A stretch of DNA of 40,305 bases from Clostridiales bacterium (GTDB taxonomy: Bacteria; Bacillota; Clostridia; Lachnospirales; WQUN01). Of the stretch, positions 8,475-16,382 are shown one piece after another. The notes below the pieces were generated by a model that was given only the letters and a program-made list of their open reading frames with translations, was not told the origin of the DNA and did no database searches. The stretch lies in contig JAISZB010000065.1 of assembly GCA_031269465.1 (NCBI GenBank), positions 1 through 40,305 on the forward strand, written 5' to 3'. The translations under genes were made by a program, and so were the position numbers. How positions within the stretch are numbered: position 1 is the first letter of the stretch; each line of letters begins with the position of its first letter.

Positions 8475-9133
8475 TCGGTTTCCTCCAAGCGGTAACCTAT
8501 GCCACGAACCGTTTTAATGATATTTTCCGGCAATTTTGCCCGCAGATTTTTGATGTGGGTATGCACCGTGCTTCCGTCGCCGTCAAACTCATAGCCCCAC
8601 ACGCGCGATAAGATTATTGCATGCGTGAGCGTCCTCCTCTTGTTTTGAACAAACAGCATAAGGATTTCAAATTCTTTGGGCGTCAAGAGCAACTCCGCGC
8701 CGTCGTAGACCGCTTTGAAATCCTCCGGCAGAAGCGTCAGCTTGCCGTGGCGGATTTCTTTTGCCAGCGCGCCGTTGCGCCGAAGCAGGGCTTCCACTCG
8801 TTTGAGAAGAAGCTGGATTTTGAACGGCTTCGTCACATAATCGTCCGCTTCCGCGTCAAACGCCCTGATTTGGCTCGCGTCGTCGGAAAGCGCGGTCATC
8901 ATCAGAACGGGGGTGTTGTTCAGCTTGCGAAACTCCCGCAAAAGCTCGAATCCGCTCATACCGGGCAGCATAACGTCAAGAATGGCAAGCTGATAAGCGT
9001 TATCATAAAACCTTTTAAGCGCGTCGTCGCCGTCAATGCAAGCGTCTACCTTATAACCGGCTTCGGTCAGAAACGCCTCGACCGTGCCGGAGATATGCTC
9101 GTCGTCCTCGACGAGCAGGATTCGTATAGCCAT
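8471..9133 (-). CDS. vanR: VanR response regulator, OmpR family
   Basis: Receiver plus winged-helix regulator that should activate both van promoters. Acidic residues Asp10/Asp11, phospho-acceptor Asp53 (LAILDVMLPGMSG), the conserved Thr in MMTAL and Lys in DDYVTKPF are present. The C-terminal half has LTPKEFEILMLF and the recognition helix region VHTHIKNLRAKL, ending VRGIGYRLEE. The ATG at 9133 is preferred to 9139 because GCGGAGG lies 7 nt before it; the upstream ATG would leave only 2 nt. It is intact, unlike the neighbouring ABC-linked regulator. Length 220 aa. Confidence 0.9.
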   Translation of the reverse strand: MAIRILLVEDDEHISGTVEAFLTEAGYKVDACIDGDDALKRFYDNAYQLAILDVMLPGMSGFELLREFRKLNNTPVLMMTALSDDASQIRAFDAEADDYVTKPFKIQLLLKRVEALLRRNGALAKEIRHGKLTLLPEDFKAVYDGAELLLTPKEFEILMLFVQNKRRTLTHAIILSRVWGYEFDGDGSTVHTHIKNLRAKLPENIIKTVRGIGYRLEETE

Positions 9134-9152
9134 AATCATTCCTCCGCTAATT

Positions 9153-9185
9153 AGTATAACGGCGCAACCTGTAGTTTGCCTGTAG
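9153..9185 (-). promoter_or_regulatory. vanR promoter with two CTACAG direct repeats
   Basis: On the minus strand two CTACAG hexamers (plus-strand starts 9169 and 9180, 11 bp apart) precede a TATACT -10 box at 9153-9158. The nearer hexamer sits about where a -35 box would be, the layout expected for an OmpR-type activator and for autoregulation by VanR. The same hexamers recur before vanY. Confidence 0.65.
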
Positions 9186-9225
9186 TTTTAAGAGTTTTTT
9201 CGTTCTGATTTCATTCGTCCGTCGT

Positions 9226-10127
9226 TTACCTTGTTGCCAGCAGTTGCAAAATAAGCGCGATCCACCCCTCGTCAAAACGAGCGGCAAGACTCCCGGCCAT
9301 ACCCTCCGCGAGTTTCCGGGAAACGTAAAGCCCAAGCCCGGAACCGCGATTGCTTCGGCTTGAATCCGCTGTGTAAAACCGCTCGAACAATCGCTCCGGG
9401 TCGGGCGGAAGCGGTGCTGAAGATTCGTTGGATATTGTTACGGAGGCGCTGCCGTGTTCCGATGCGAACGCGACGGTTACGGTTCCGCAGGCGCAGCGCA
9501 GCTGGTTTTGCGCGAGATTGCTCAAAATTCTGTTCAGCGCCACCGGATCCGCAAGCGCAATCATTGCGGTTCCGGTTTCCCGTATTTCAACCTCTATGCC
9601 TTTTTGAGAGAAGTTCTCAAAAAAATTCAAAAATCCTTCGCATACGACGCGCTCCAAATTCAGGCTTTGCGGCGTAAATGTCGTTTCGCCCAGTTCAAGC
9701 CGGGACAACTCATAAAAGTTTTCCGTCAGATCGCGAAGCACTTCCGCCGACCGTGAGATGACCTCCAAATACTCGCGGCGCTTGCCAGAGTCCTGTTCTT
9801 TTGACAGCAGTTGCAGATAGCCCGTGAGAGAGGTCAGCGGCGTTCGGAGGTCGTGGGATATGCCGAATATGGACAGACGGATATTGCGTTCCATTTCTTC
9901 CGTGCGCCGCAAATCGTCCTCGTACCGTCAATCATTTGATTGATTGCGCTCATTGCTTCCGCAAGCGCGGAAATGTTTTCTTCCAAGTACAGCCGCCGAC
10001 CGTAACGCGCGTTTTCACGAAGCTCCGAAAGCTGCGCGTTCAGCCGCTTTAACTCCCGCCAAATAAGACAATAGCGTACCGCGAAGAACGCAGCGACTGT
10101 CGCCAGCGCGGCGGCAATCCAAACCAT
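9226..10127 (-). pseudogene. Sensor histidine kinase of the ABC cluster, frameshifted
   Basis: Short kinase of the type paired with lantibiotic or bacitracin ABC transporters. A single N-terminal membrane helix (MVWIAAALATVAAFFAVRYC) is followed by a linker up to MSAINQMIDG. The frame then breaks near 9922-9926; adding one base lets it continue as DDLRRTEEMERNIRLSIFG and the H-box GISHDLRTPLTSLTGYLQLL. N-box (LNRILSNLAQNQL) and G-box (RGSGLGLYVSRKLAEGM) follow, ending QLLATR. The ATG at 10127 lies 9 nt after the regulator stop. A real single-base deletion or a base-calling error would look the same. As written, no full-length kinase can be made. Confidence 0.85.
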
Positions 10128-10136
10128 GGCATCCCC

Positions 10137-10821
10137 CTATTCCGCAATCCGAAAGCCCACGCTCCAAATGGTTCTGATATGGCTGTTTTGGGAAACGGCG
10201 TTCAGCTTGGCGCGGAGATTGCTTATGTGTACGTTGACCGTTTTCTCGTCTCCGATGAAGTCCTCGTTCCACACGCTCTCAAAGATGTTGGCGCGGCTGT
10301 AAACCTTTTGCGGGTGGCGCAAAAGGATTTCCAGGATATCAAACTCCCGCTGCGTGAGATGGATCGGAACGCCGCCGACTGTCGCCGACCGCGTTTCAGG
10401 GTTCATTTCTATGTCCGAATGGCGCAGGATTTTTTCGCGCCCGCTGTCCGCGTAAACCGTAGACCGCCGAAGCTGCGCCGCCACCCGCGCGAGCAGCTCG
10501 TCAATGTCAAACGGCTTCGTCATATAGTCGTCCGCGCCGAGCGAAAGCAGTTCGAGCTTGCTCTCCTTCTCCGCTTTCGCGGACAGCACAATCACCGGCA
10601 TGCGTTCTTTCTCGCGGATGGCGGCAAGCACCTCTCCGCCGGATTTGCCCGGAAGCATCAGGTCAAGGATGACGCATTTCCACGGCTCCCGTTCAAGCAT
10701 AAGAGCCGCTTCACTGCCGGAATACGCGCTTTGGGGCGGTAGCCCGCACCTGAAAGCGCGCCCGCAATCAGGCTGTTGATGGATATGTCGTCCTCGACGA
10801 CGAGGATTGGCGAACGTTCAT
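10137..10821 (-). pseudogene. OmpR-family response regulator of the ABC cluster, two frameshifts
   Basis: Regulator partner of the kinase at 9226-10127. The C-terminal 187 codons are intact: phospho-acceptor Asp in VILDLMLPGKSGGEV, Lys in DDYMTKPFDIDELL, and DNA-binding segments LTQREFDILEILL and VNVHISNLRAKL. The N-terminus is broken twice. From the ATG at 10821, which overlaps the permease stop (ATGA), the frame reads MNVRQ. One base is then missing near 10808-10811, after which ILVVEDDISINSLIAGALS is legible. A second base is missing near 10733, after GAGYRP. Restoring both gives a normal receiver start. A truncated protein from an internal ATG would lack the acidic pocket. Confidence 0.85.
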
Positions 10822-11567
10822 TTTATATCAGACCTCTTGAATATATACGCTCCGACCGCGCTGATCAGCGCGATGGATACAACACTGACGATAATGCTCC
10901 GCGTTACGAACGCGGCGTCCGCGTATCCGTAAATTTGATAATCCGCGCCATACAGCAATGACACATAATAGTAAGGAAACGCCTGCCGTATGGCCAAGCC
11001 GATGCCGCCAAGCTGTCCCAATATCGATATGGACACCATCTCGACAATGATGAATCCCACACCGCACAATGCAGTGGCGGCGGCATTTTTACTTATAAAC
11101 GCGAAAAGATTGAATAGCGCCGCATAAACGAAATGATTCAGCAGTTGCAGCAAAAATATCATGGCGAAGAACCGCAGAAATTCTGTGGGCGAAGCGTTGC
11201 CGAAACCATCGCGGGCAGAACTGACCACTACCGCCAGAATGGCGGACAGGAACGTAAAGGCGAATGTTGCGATGAACACCGATGCCTGTTTTGACAGGTA
11301 TACCTGCGTCCGTCCTTTGCCGAGGGAGAGCGTGTTGCGTATTGCGCCGTGCTGAAACTCCGCGGCAACAAAAAAGCTCACGAACGCCGAAAGCCATATA
11401 CAAAGGAACGGCGACATCGAGTCTATTTTAGCCACTGCGAGATGCCCTTGCAAGGCACCGTCCCCGGTCACCTGAATAATCGCCTGCAACACTATGCCTG
11501 TCAGGCATACAGGCGTGATTTTATTGCGCGGAAATTTGCAGCATTCCGCAGAGAGCAATGTCGTCAT
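10818..11567 (-). CDS. ABC transporter permease, lantibiotic/bacitracin-export type
   Basis: Six-helix ABC-2 permease of 249 aa. Hydrophobic helices are visible at about residues 50-70, 98-120, 140-162, 165-190 and 225-245. The stretch EFQHGAIRNTLSLGKGRTQVYLSK after the second helix is the cytosolic coupling region typical of BcrB/lantibiotic-immunity permeases. Its start overlaps the ATPase stop (11564-11567) and its stop overlaps the next regulator start, so it is one coupled operon. It would work with the upstream ATPase to pump out or dislodge a peptide antibiotic; the substrate is unknown. No lesions seen. Confidence 0.82.
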   Translation of the reverse strand: MTTLLSAECCKFPRNKITPVCLTGIVLQAIIQVTGDGALQGHLAVAKIDSMSPFLCIWLSAFVSFFVAAEFQHGAIRNTLSLGKGRTQVYLSKQASVFIATFAFTFLSAILAVVVSSARDGFGNASPTEFLRFFAMIFLLQLLNHFVYAALFNLFAFISKNAAATALCGVGFIIVEMVSISILGQLGGIGLAIRQAFPYYYVSLLYGADYQIYGYADAAFVTRSIIVSVVSIALISAVGAYIFKRSDIK

Positions 11568-12481
11568 TGTGCGCTCCCTCCCGTCAACGTCATAAAGTAT
11601 TCTTCGAGTTTTTGTTTTGAAATGCCTATGCCTTCCACCGTGACGCCGTTTCGGACGAGCAGGGCGTTCATCTCTCCCGCCCTGTCGATTTGCTCGTATA
11701 CGCGGAGTTCCGCGGCGGAAACCGCGCTGAAATCCGCAATCCCGAACCGCTCCGCAAGCAATGCGCTCTCCTTTGCGGTCTTGCCCGTCAGTATGACGTA
11801 CCGGTGCGATTGTTCGGAAAGCTCCTTCGCGGAAAGCTGCCTGACAAGTTTGCCTTTGTCGATGATTCCGAAATGCGTGGCGGTTTGCGCCAGTTCGTCC
11901 AGCAGATGGCTGGAAACCAACAGCGTAATCCCCCTGCTTTGCGCGAGCCGGACCATCAGCTCGCGGATTTCGATAATGCCCTTCGGGTCAAGCCCGTTTA
12001 CGGGTTCATCGAGAATCAGAAACTCCGGATTCGCAATCAGCGCGATCGCAAGCGCGAGCCGCTGTTTCATGCCGAGGGAGAAGTTCCTGACTTTCTTTTT
12101 CCCCGTATCGGCAAGGCCGGCTGTTTCAAGCGCGTTTTTTATGCCGGCCTTGCCCGGAACGCCGCCGACAACGCGTTGGATTTCAAGGTTCTGTTCGGCG
12201 GTCATGCCGGGGTACAGCGCGGGCGTTTCGATGGATTGCCCGATTCGCCGTCTGCCGCGCCGCAGGGCTTCCGCGCCGCTCTGCCCGAACAACTCGGCCT
12301 CGCCGCTTGTGACGGCAATCAGTCCGGTGATCGCTCGCATAAACGTCGTTTTCCCCGCTCCGTTCAAGCCTATCAGCCCGTAAATCTGCCCCCGTTTGAT
12401 TTCCACGCTCACATCCTGCAGAGCGTATGCGCCGCCGTATTTTTTGCTGACGGCCCTTGTGCGCAGAACATATTCGCTCAT
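11564..12481 (-). CDS. ABC transporter ATPase, BcrA-like
   Basis: ATPase of about 305 aa that drives the neighbouring permease. Walker A GLNGAGKTT, Q-loop region, signature FSLGMKQRLALA, Walker B EFLILDEPVNGLDP and the switch SSHLLDE are all present. The C-terminal 90 residues are the usual extension of this drug/lantibiotic class. The start is placed at the ATG at 12481 (MSEYVLRTRAV) because AAGGAGC lies just before it; the longer frame to 12538 has no ribosome site. First gene of the four-gene operon ATPase-permease-regulator-kinase, behind GTAAAG direct repeats. Confidence 0.88.
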   Translation of the reverse strand: MSEYVLRTRAVSKKYGGAYALQDVSVEIKRGQIYGLIGLNGAGKTTFMRAITGLIAVTSGEAELFGQSGAEALRRGRRRIGQSIETPALYPGMTAEQNLEIQRVVGGVPGKAGIKNALETAGLADTGKKKVRNFSLGMKQRLALAIALIANPEFLILDEPVNGLDPKGIIEIRELMVRLAQSRGITLLVSSHLLDELAQTATHFGIIDKGKLVRQLSAKELSEQSHRYVILTGKTAKESALLAERFGIADFSAVSAAELRVYEQIDRAGEMNALLVRNGVTVEGIGISKQKLEEYFMTLTGGSAQ

Positions 12482-12517
12482 GCCGTTGCTCCTTTCGTTT
12501 CGGTTGAATATGAGTAC

Positions 12518-12574
12518 AGTATAAAAGCCGAAAGCCAAGAAAGCGTAAAGAAATGTGTAAAGAAATGTGTAAAG
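12518..12574 (-). promoter_or_regulatory. ABC-operon promoter with three 12-bp direct repeats
   Basis: GTAAAG (plus strand) occurs at 12545, 12557 and 12569, exactly 12 bp apart, within repeats of GTAAAGAAATGT. On the coding strand these read CTTTAC and lie just upstream of a TATACT -10 box (12518-12523) and the ATPase gene. Probably the operator of the operon's own OmpR-type regulator, which is now frameshifted. Confidence 0.6.
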
Positions 12575-12587
12575 AAAGTATAAATTT

Positions 12588-12786
12588 TCAAACGACCCGC
12601 CGCCTATACGCTCTCATCGCGAACAAATACGCCGCAACCGTAATCCCGACGCACCACGCGGGCGCGACCCATATTTCGTTTCCGACTGCGCCGCCGCCGA
12701 GCAGACTGCGGAGCGTTTCCACAATGGAAGTCACGGGCGAAGCGCGCTCGGCATTGTTTCGGTGGGAACGAAAGCGGAACTTAAAT
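12588..12786 (-). pseudogene. ABC-2 permease C-terminal remnant
   Basis: The minus strand ends with SPVTSIVETLRSLLGGGAVG then NEIWVAPAWCVGITVAAYLF and AMRAYRRR, the well-known end of DrrB/ABC-2 drug-export permeases. Just upstream in another frame one can read SSAFVPTETMPSALR, which normally precedes it by only a few residues, so a small internal deletion also occurred near 12740. Everything before SSAFVPT is missing, and sequence continues directly into the DUF2200 gene. A fragment left by a deletion. Confidence 0.75.
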
Positions 12787-13095
12787 AGGGCAGAAAAGTT
12801 TGTCAAGTCTGCGGACGTTTTGCATAACCGGGTCGGTTATTGTTTCCACCTGAACGCCGCAGACCTTGCCCGTGATTTTATAGGCGTTAGGGTGAATTTG
12901 CGGAGCTTCGGCGAAGAAAGTTTCAACGTTCGTTTCTTTGCCGATTTGCTCGCGCAAACCGCTTTCGTCGTAGCCCGTCAGCCAAGTTATGACGGTATCG
13001 ACTTCTTCGGCGGTGCGCCCTTTGCGCTCGGCTTTTTGTACGTAAATCGGGTACACGTCGCCGAACGGCGTAGAAAATATGCGTGGTTTATCCAT
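12781..13095 (-). pseudogene. DUF2200 family protein, 3'-truncated
   Basis: Small protein family of unknown function. The start (ATG 13095, CGGAGGG upstream) and most of the family are clear: KPRIFSTPFGDVYPIYVQKA, ERKGRTAEEVDTVITWLTGY, ETFFAEAPQIHPNA and DPVMQNVRRLDKL. After RRLDKL the family continues for roughly 15-20 residues, but here it runs into FCPI and a stop that comes from the ABC-permease remnant. The break is therefore at about 12780-12795. It may still fold, but it is listed as truncated. Confidence 0.75.
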
Positions 13096-13180
13096 TGTAT
13101 TATCCCTCCGATTTTTTCTTTTTCAATTTTAGCGAAAATAAACTTTCTTGAAAAACTACCTTGACAGAACGTCTCTTTAG

Positions 13181-13287
13181 ATGAAAATTGGTATAATCAA
13201 GCTCTAAGCCGGTACATTTGACTGCAAATCGATATAGCTGATTTGCATATGTAACTGCCTATTTTGGAGCTTGATTATATAGCGTGA
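13181..13287. repeat. Palindromic repeat copy A (two half copies)
   Basis: Contains GAAAATTGGTATAATCAAGC, then a second half with TGCAAATCGATATA and TTTTGGAGCTTGATTATA. Lies just upstream of the tyrosine recombinase and is the first copy encountered from the left. Confidence 0.65.
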
Positions 13288-13381
13288 AGATCAATAGCCG
13301 ACATTAATGCTTTTACCGCGCAAACTATAGTTTATGCGGCGCAATCTCTGTGAAAGCTTTATATGGAGGTATCAACAATTT

Positions 13382-14185
13382 ATGCAGGATAATTTTGAAA
13401 CGCATCTTCGAAAGAGCAGCCTTTCTGAAAACACAATAACTTCGTATATGTGGACGGTAGATTACTACATGTCTCACTACGACGGGGCGTCAACAGAAAA
13501 TTTGCTGGCATACAAAGGCTTTTTATTGGAGCAGTATAAGCCCAAAACCATTAACTTGCGGATCCAGGCTATAAATAAGTATCTGAAGTTCCTGGGAGAG
13601 GATAAGTCTCAGCTTAAATTTGTAAAGGTGCAGTCTAAGAACTTCCTGGAAAATGTCATCAGCAATGCTGATTACTCTTTTCTGAAGAATTCGCTTAAAA
13701 AAGACGGCAATATGGAATGGTACTTTGTTGTATGGTATTTAGCGGCTACAGGGGCAAGGGTTAGCGAACTGATTCAAATAAAGATCGAGCACATCTATAC
13801 AGGATATTTTGATCTTTATTCTAAAGGGGGGAAATTGCGCAGGCTATACATTCCTAAAAAACTGAAAATAGAAACTCTTGATTGGCTTAAAGTTGGAAAA
13901 AAGACTTCGGGCTTTCTATTTTTGAATCGTTTTGGGGAGCAGATAAGCACGAGGGGCATATCCCAACAGCTGAAAAACTATGCCATAAAGTACCGATTGA
14001 ACGCGAAAGTTGTATATCCTCACTCATTCCGCCACCTCTTCGCGAAGAATTTTCTGGAAAAATACAATGATATTGCCTTGCTAGCTGACTTAATGGGTCA
14101 CGAAAGCATAGAAACGACGCGCATTTATCTCAGACGCACAGCAAGCGAGCAGCAGTCGTTGATAGACAGGATAGTAACATGGTAG
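13382..14185 (+). CDS. Tyrosine recombinase/integrase (XerD-like)
   Basis: A 267-aa site-specific recombinase. N-terminal SAM-like core-binding domain (LSENTITSYMWTVDYYMSHY) to about residue 100, then the catalytic domain: Arg in ATGARVSELIQI, the beta-hairpin Lys region SKGGKLRRLYIPK, His-x-x-Arg in PHSFRHLFAKNFL, LADLMGHESIETT, and the nucleophile Tyr in RIYLRR. All catalytic positions are present. The ATG at 13382 follows GGAGG; the upstream ATG at 13334 has none. It stands alone, with palindromic repeat copies within about 100 nt on both sides. It could handle a resident element, a promoter inversion, or the repeats themselves. It is unrelated in detail to the integrase tails near 1.4-1.7 kb. 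Confidence 0.85.
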   Translation: MQDNFETHLRKSSLSENTITSYMWTVDYYMSHYDGASTENLLAYKGFLLEQYKPKTINLRIQAINKYLKFLGEDKSQLKFVKVQSKNFLENVISNADYSFLKNSLKKDGNMEWYFVVWYLAATGARVSELIQIKIEHIYTGYFDLYSKGGKLRRLYIPKKLKIETLDWLKVGKKTSGFLFLNRFGEQISTRGISQQLKNYAIKYRLNAKVVYPHSFRHLFAKNFLEKYNDIALLADLMGHESIETTRIYLRRTASEQQSLIDRIVTW

Positions 14186-14199
14186 TCCAACGCTCATTT

Positions 14200-14334
14200 A
14201 TATAACGCTGATGAGCATATGAACGTTCCGTTTTATCTTGGTTGCTACAGCGAGTGCGAAATCCTGATATCTGCATTTCGCACCACTCAATGGATAATCA
14301 ACAAAAAAAGGAACATTTGATGAAAAGCGGTATA
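14200..14334. repeat. Palindromic repeat copy B
   Basis: Right half is close to consensus: TTTCGCACCACTCAATGG, ATAATCAAC, AAAAAAAGGAACATTTGATG, then AAAAGCGGTATA. Left half is decayed, but ACAGCGAGTGCGAAAT is kept. Begins 14 nt after the recombinase stop. Confidence 0.75.
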
Positions 14335-14557
14335 ATCAAGCTTAAAAGTAATTTTCTATGAAAATCAGCATTAAAGAGATGCTTGACTTCAAATCGCATG
14401 CAGGGTATATGTATATGCTGCAGACTTTTTATATTTTCTTAATCGAGTTTGCCATTCATTGAATTGACGTCGAGAACTGTGGCGAGACTTGCAATGGGCA
14501 ATTTCCCAGCCATAATCGCGTAATGGATAAAAAAGCTTAAAAACATTGTTAACTGTC

Positions 14558-14660
14558 ATATAGATTTGCGAATGAAATTTCCTGTTTTGGAGGCTTACTG
14601 TCAAGCTTTCTTTGGATAATCAAGCTCCAAAATAGATGAATTTGGCCGCAAATCAGTATA
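14558..14660. repeat. Palindromic repeat copy C (short form)
   Basis: Starts TATAGATTTGCG, ends CGCAAATCAGTATA, and has GATAATCAAGCTCCAAAATA inside. The central GCCGATATCGGC hairpin is missing. Confidence 0.6.
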
Positions 14661-14954
14661 TCTCAAGCGGAGAATGGATTTCTGCATCCACAAGATTTAA
14701 AGCGGATAGCGGATGCAATGCTGGGTGGAGCTTGCTTCTCCATCTCGGAGCAGGCGAGTCCGTACAGCTTGGCAGAGAGCCATAAGGGAAGAGCTGCGAG
14801 CTTATGCATGCAGCCTGCGCAAGGAATGCATGCTAATGCAGGTGGCTGAAGCCTGCGTCTATGCTCACTTGAATTAGAACTTCAGTTAAAGCAGCAATCA
14901 TTGATATAAACTCTTATTGAGACTATAATTCTATGAGGATATGCTGATGCGAAT

Positions 14955-15073
14955 TATACCGATTTGCAGTAAATTGCAGGCATGTTGTTTTGCATGTGAA
15001 GCTGCCTATTTTGAAGTATGACTGCTCCAACTCTAAAATAGGTGCAATTCATATGCAATCAGTACCGCGTATA
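14955..15073. repeat. Palindromic repeat copy (short form, degenerate)
   Basis: Starts TATACCGATTTGCAG and ends near GCAATCAGTACCGCGTATA. Inside are CCTATTTTGAAGTATGACTG and CTAAAATAGGTGCA, which pair with each other. Ends about 20 nt before the acetyltransferase start. Confidence 0.5.
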
Positions 15074-15094
15074 GGAGGCGGAGGAAACCAATTT

Positions 15095-16147
15095 ATGAAA
15101 GTGGAGATTATGGCCTGCACAAGGCAGAGGTACGGCGAATTCCTGGATTTATTGGACTTATCATTTGGAAATGGAGCGAACTGGTTCACTAACTGCATGG
15201 AACATGTTTTGCCTGTTCCTGAGAAAGCTTCGGACAGGGAGATTGCACTCAATAAAATAGCTGTTGCGGATGGGCAGGTTGCAGGCGCCTTGGGCGTATA
15301 TCCAATTGACTGGGCAGTCGGCGACGGAAAGTCAAAGAAGATTTTGAAGGTGGGAGGAGTAGGCCAGGTATGCTGCCGTCCGGATTATCGGAATAAAGGC
15401 ATCATGTCAATGCTAATAAAGAGCGCAATTTCAGATATGTCAAGAGAAGGATATGATCTGTCATGGCTTCATGGCGATCGCATGCGCTATAGAAACTATG
15501 GCTGGGAGCTTTCAGGCGGCAAGCTCATTGCCTGCTTTAAAGAAAATAGGCTTGAAGCTCCACCGCAAAGCCTTCTTACTCGCAAGGCGCACCTGGATGA
15601 TTGGAATTTAGTAAACAGTTTGTATGAAACTCTGCCATCATTTGTTATAAGAGGCGAAATCATGTGGCGCAGGCATTTGCAGCGTTCAAGCGCAAGTGTA
15701 GAAATAGGCTTCTTAGCGGGAAAAGCTGCATATATGGCATATTATAAAAGGGAGCCCAGAATCGTGCGAGAAATCGCAGGCGATCCAAATTGCGCGATGG
15801 CAATGATCATAAGGCATGCGAAGGCGCATGGGCAGATAGAAGCATGGCTTCCCGTCGACCAAAACGATCTGAACAAGAAACTTTTTGCCGCGGCCTCTGA
15901 TTACCGCCTGGCGCCGCTTTGCAACTTAAAAGTAATATCTCCTGAAAAGCTTTACGAAAAGTTGCTGCCATTTTTGAAGAATCAAGCAGGCGAAGCAGGA
16001 GCTGCAGCTTTCCCGTCTCCAAATGCGCAGCAAAAAGAGAGAATTTGCGCAGCGCTTCTTGGCTTCCAATTCAATCCTGAGATTCCGGAAGGTTTTGAGT
16101 ACTTGAAGCCTTTAGTTTTTTGGCTTCCCGAGCTTGATGAGGTCTAA
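15095..16147 (+). CDS. GNAT family N-acetyltransferase (Eis-like)
   Basis: Acetyl-CoA-dependent transferase of 350 aa. The N-terminal half holds the GNAT motif A: VGGVGQVCCRPDYRNKGIMS followed by MLIKSAI, with R-N-K-G-I forming the acetyl-CoA pyrophosphate loop, then SWLHGDRMRYRNYGWEL. The second half is a diverged GNAT-like or lid domain, as in two-domain Eis-type enzymes. The ATG at 15095 is chosen because AGGAGGCGGAGG lies just upstream; the longer frame from 14990 runs through repeat sequence. The substrate cannot be read from the sequence. Palindromic repeats lie directly upstream. Confidence 0.8.
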   Translation: MKVEIMACTRQRYGEFLDLLDLSFGNGANWFTNCMEHVLPVPEKASDREIALNKIAVADGQVAGALGVYPIDWAVGDGKSKKILKVGGVGQVCCRPDYRNKGIMSMLIKSAISDMSREGYDLSWLHGDRMRYRNYGWELSGGKLIACFKENRLEAPPQSLLTRKAHLDDWNLVNSLYETLPSFVIRGEIMWRRHLQRSSASVEIGFLAGKAAYMAYYKREPRIVREIAGDPNCAMAMIIRHAKAHGQIEAWLPVDQNDLNKKLFAAASDYRLAPLCNLKVISPEKLYEKLLPFLKNQAGEAGAAAFPSPNAQQKERICAALLGFQFNPEIPEGFEYLKPLVFWLPELDEV

Positions 16148-16382
16148 CGGGCAGCCGCATTCGGGAAAGCCGATTCAAGCGCGGACGCGCTATGCCAATG
16201 CACGCTCGAATTCATCAGATTTGGAGTCCGAGCATCCTTTGAAACGGCTCTTTTCAGGCTCAAATACGCCTATTTGCAGTCAGATGCACCGAATTTGGAG
16301 CAGCATAGCGGCTTTTTCCAAAGCGCGTTAGAATTAAGCGCGCTTGCCCATACTGCTCGCATTGATTTGCATGCGCCTTATG

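Larger units (their letters stand above)
14186..15094. other. Gene-free, repeat-rich stretch
   Basis: About 0.9 kb between the recombinase and the acetyltransferase. It contains three members of the palindromic repeat family (14200-14334, 14558-14660, 14955-15073). Between them (about 14690-14880) is a Cys/Ala-codon-like, stop-containing stretch in which I see no gene or RNA. Confidence 0.5.

Noticed and set aside
14990..15094. N-terminal extension of the acetyltransferase
   Set aside because: It runs through a palindromic repeat; the ATG at 15095 has AGGAGG just upstream and begins the conserved part.
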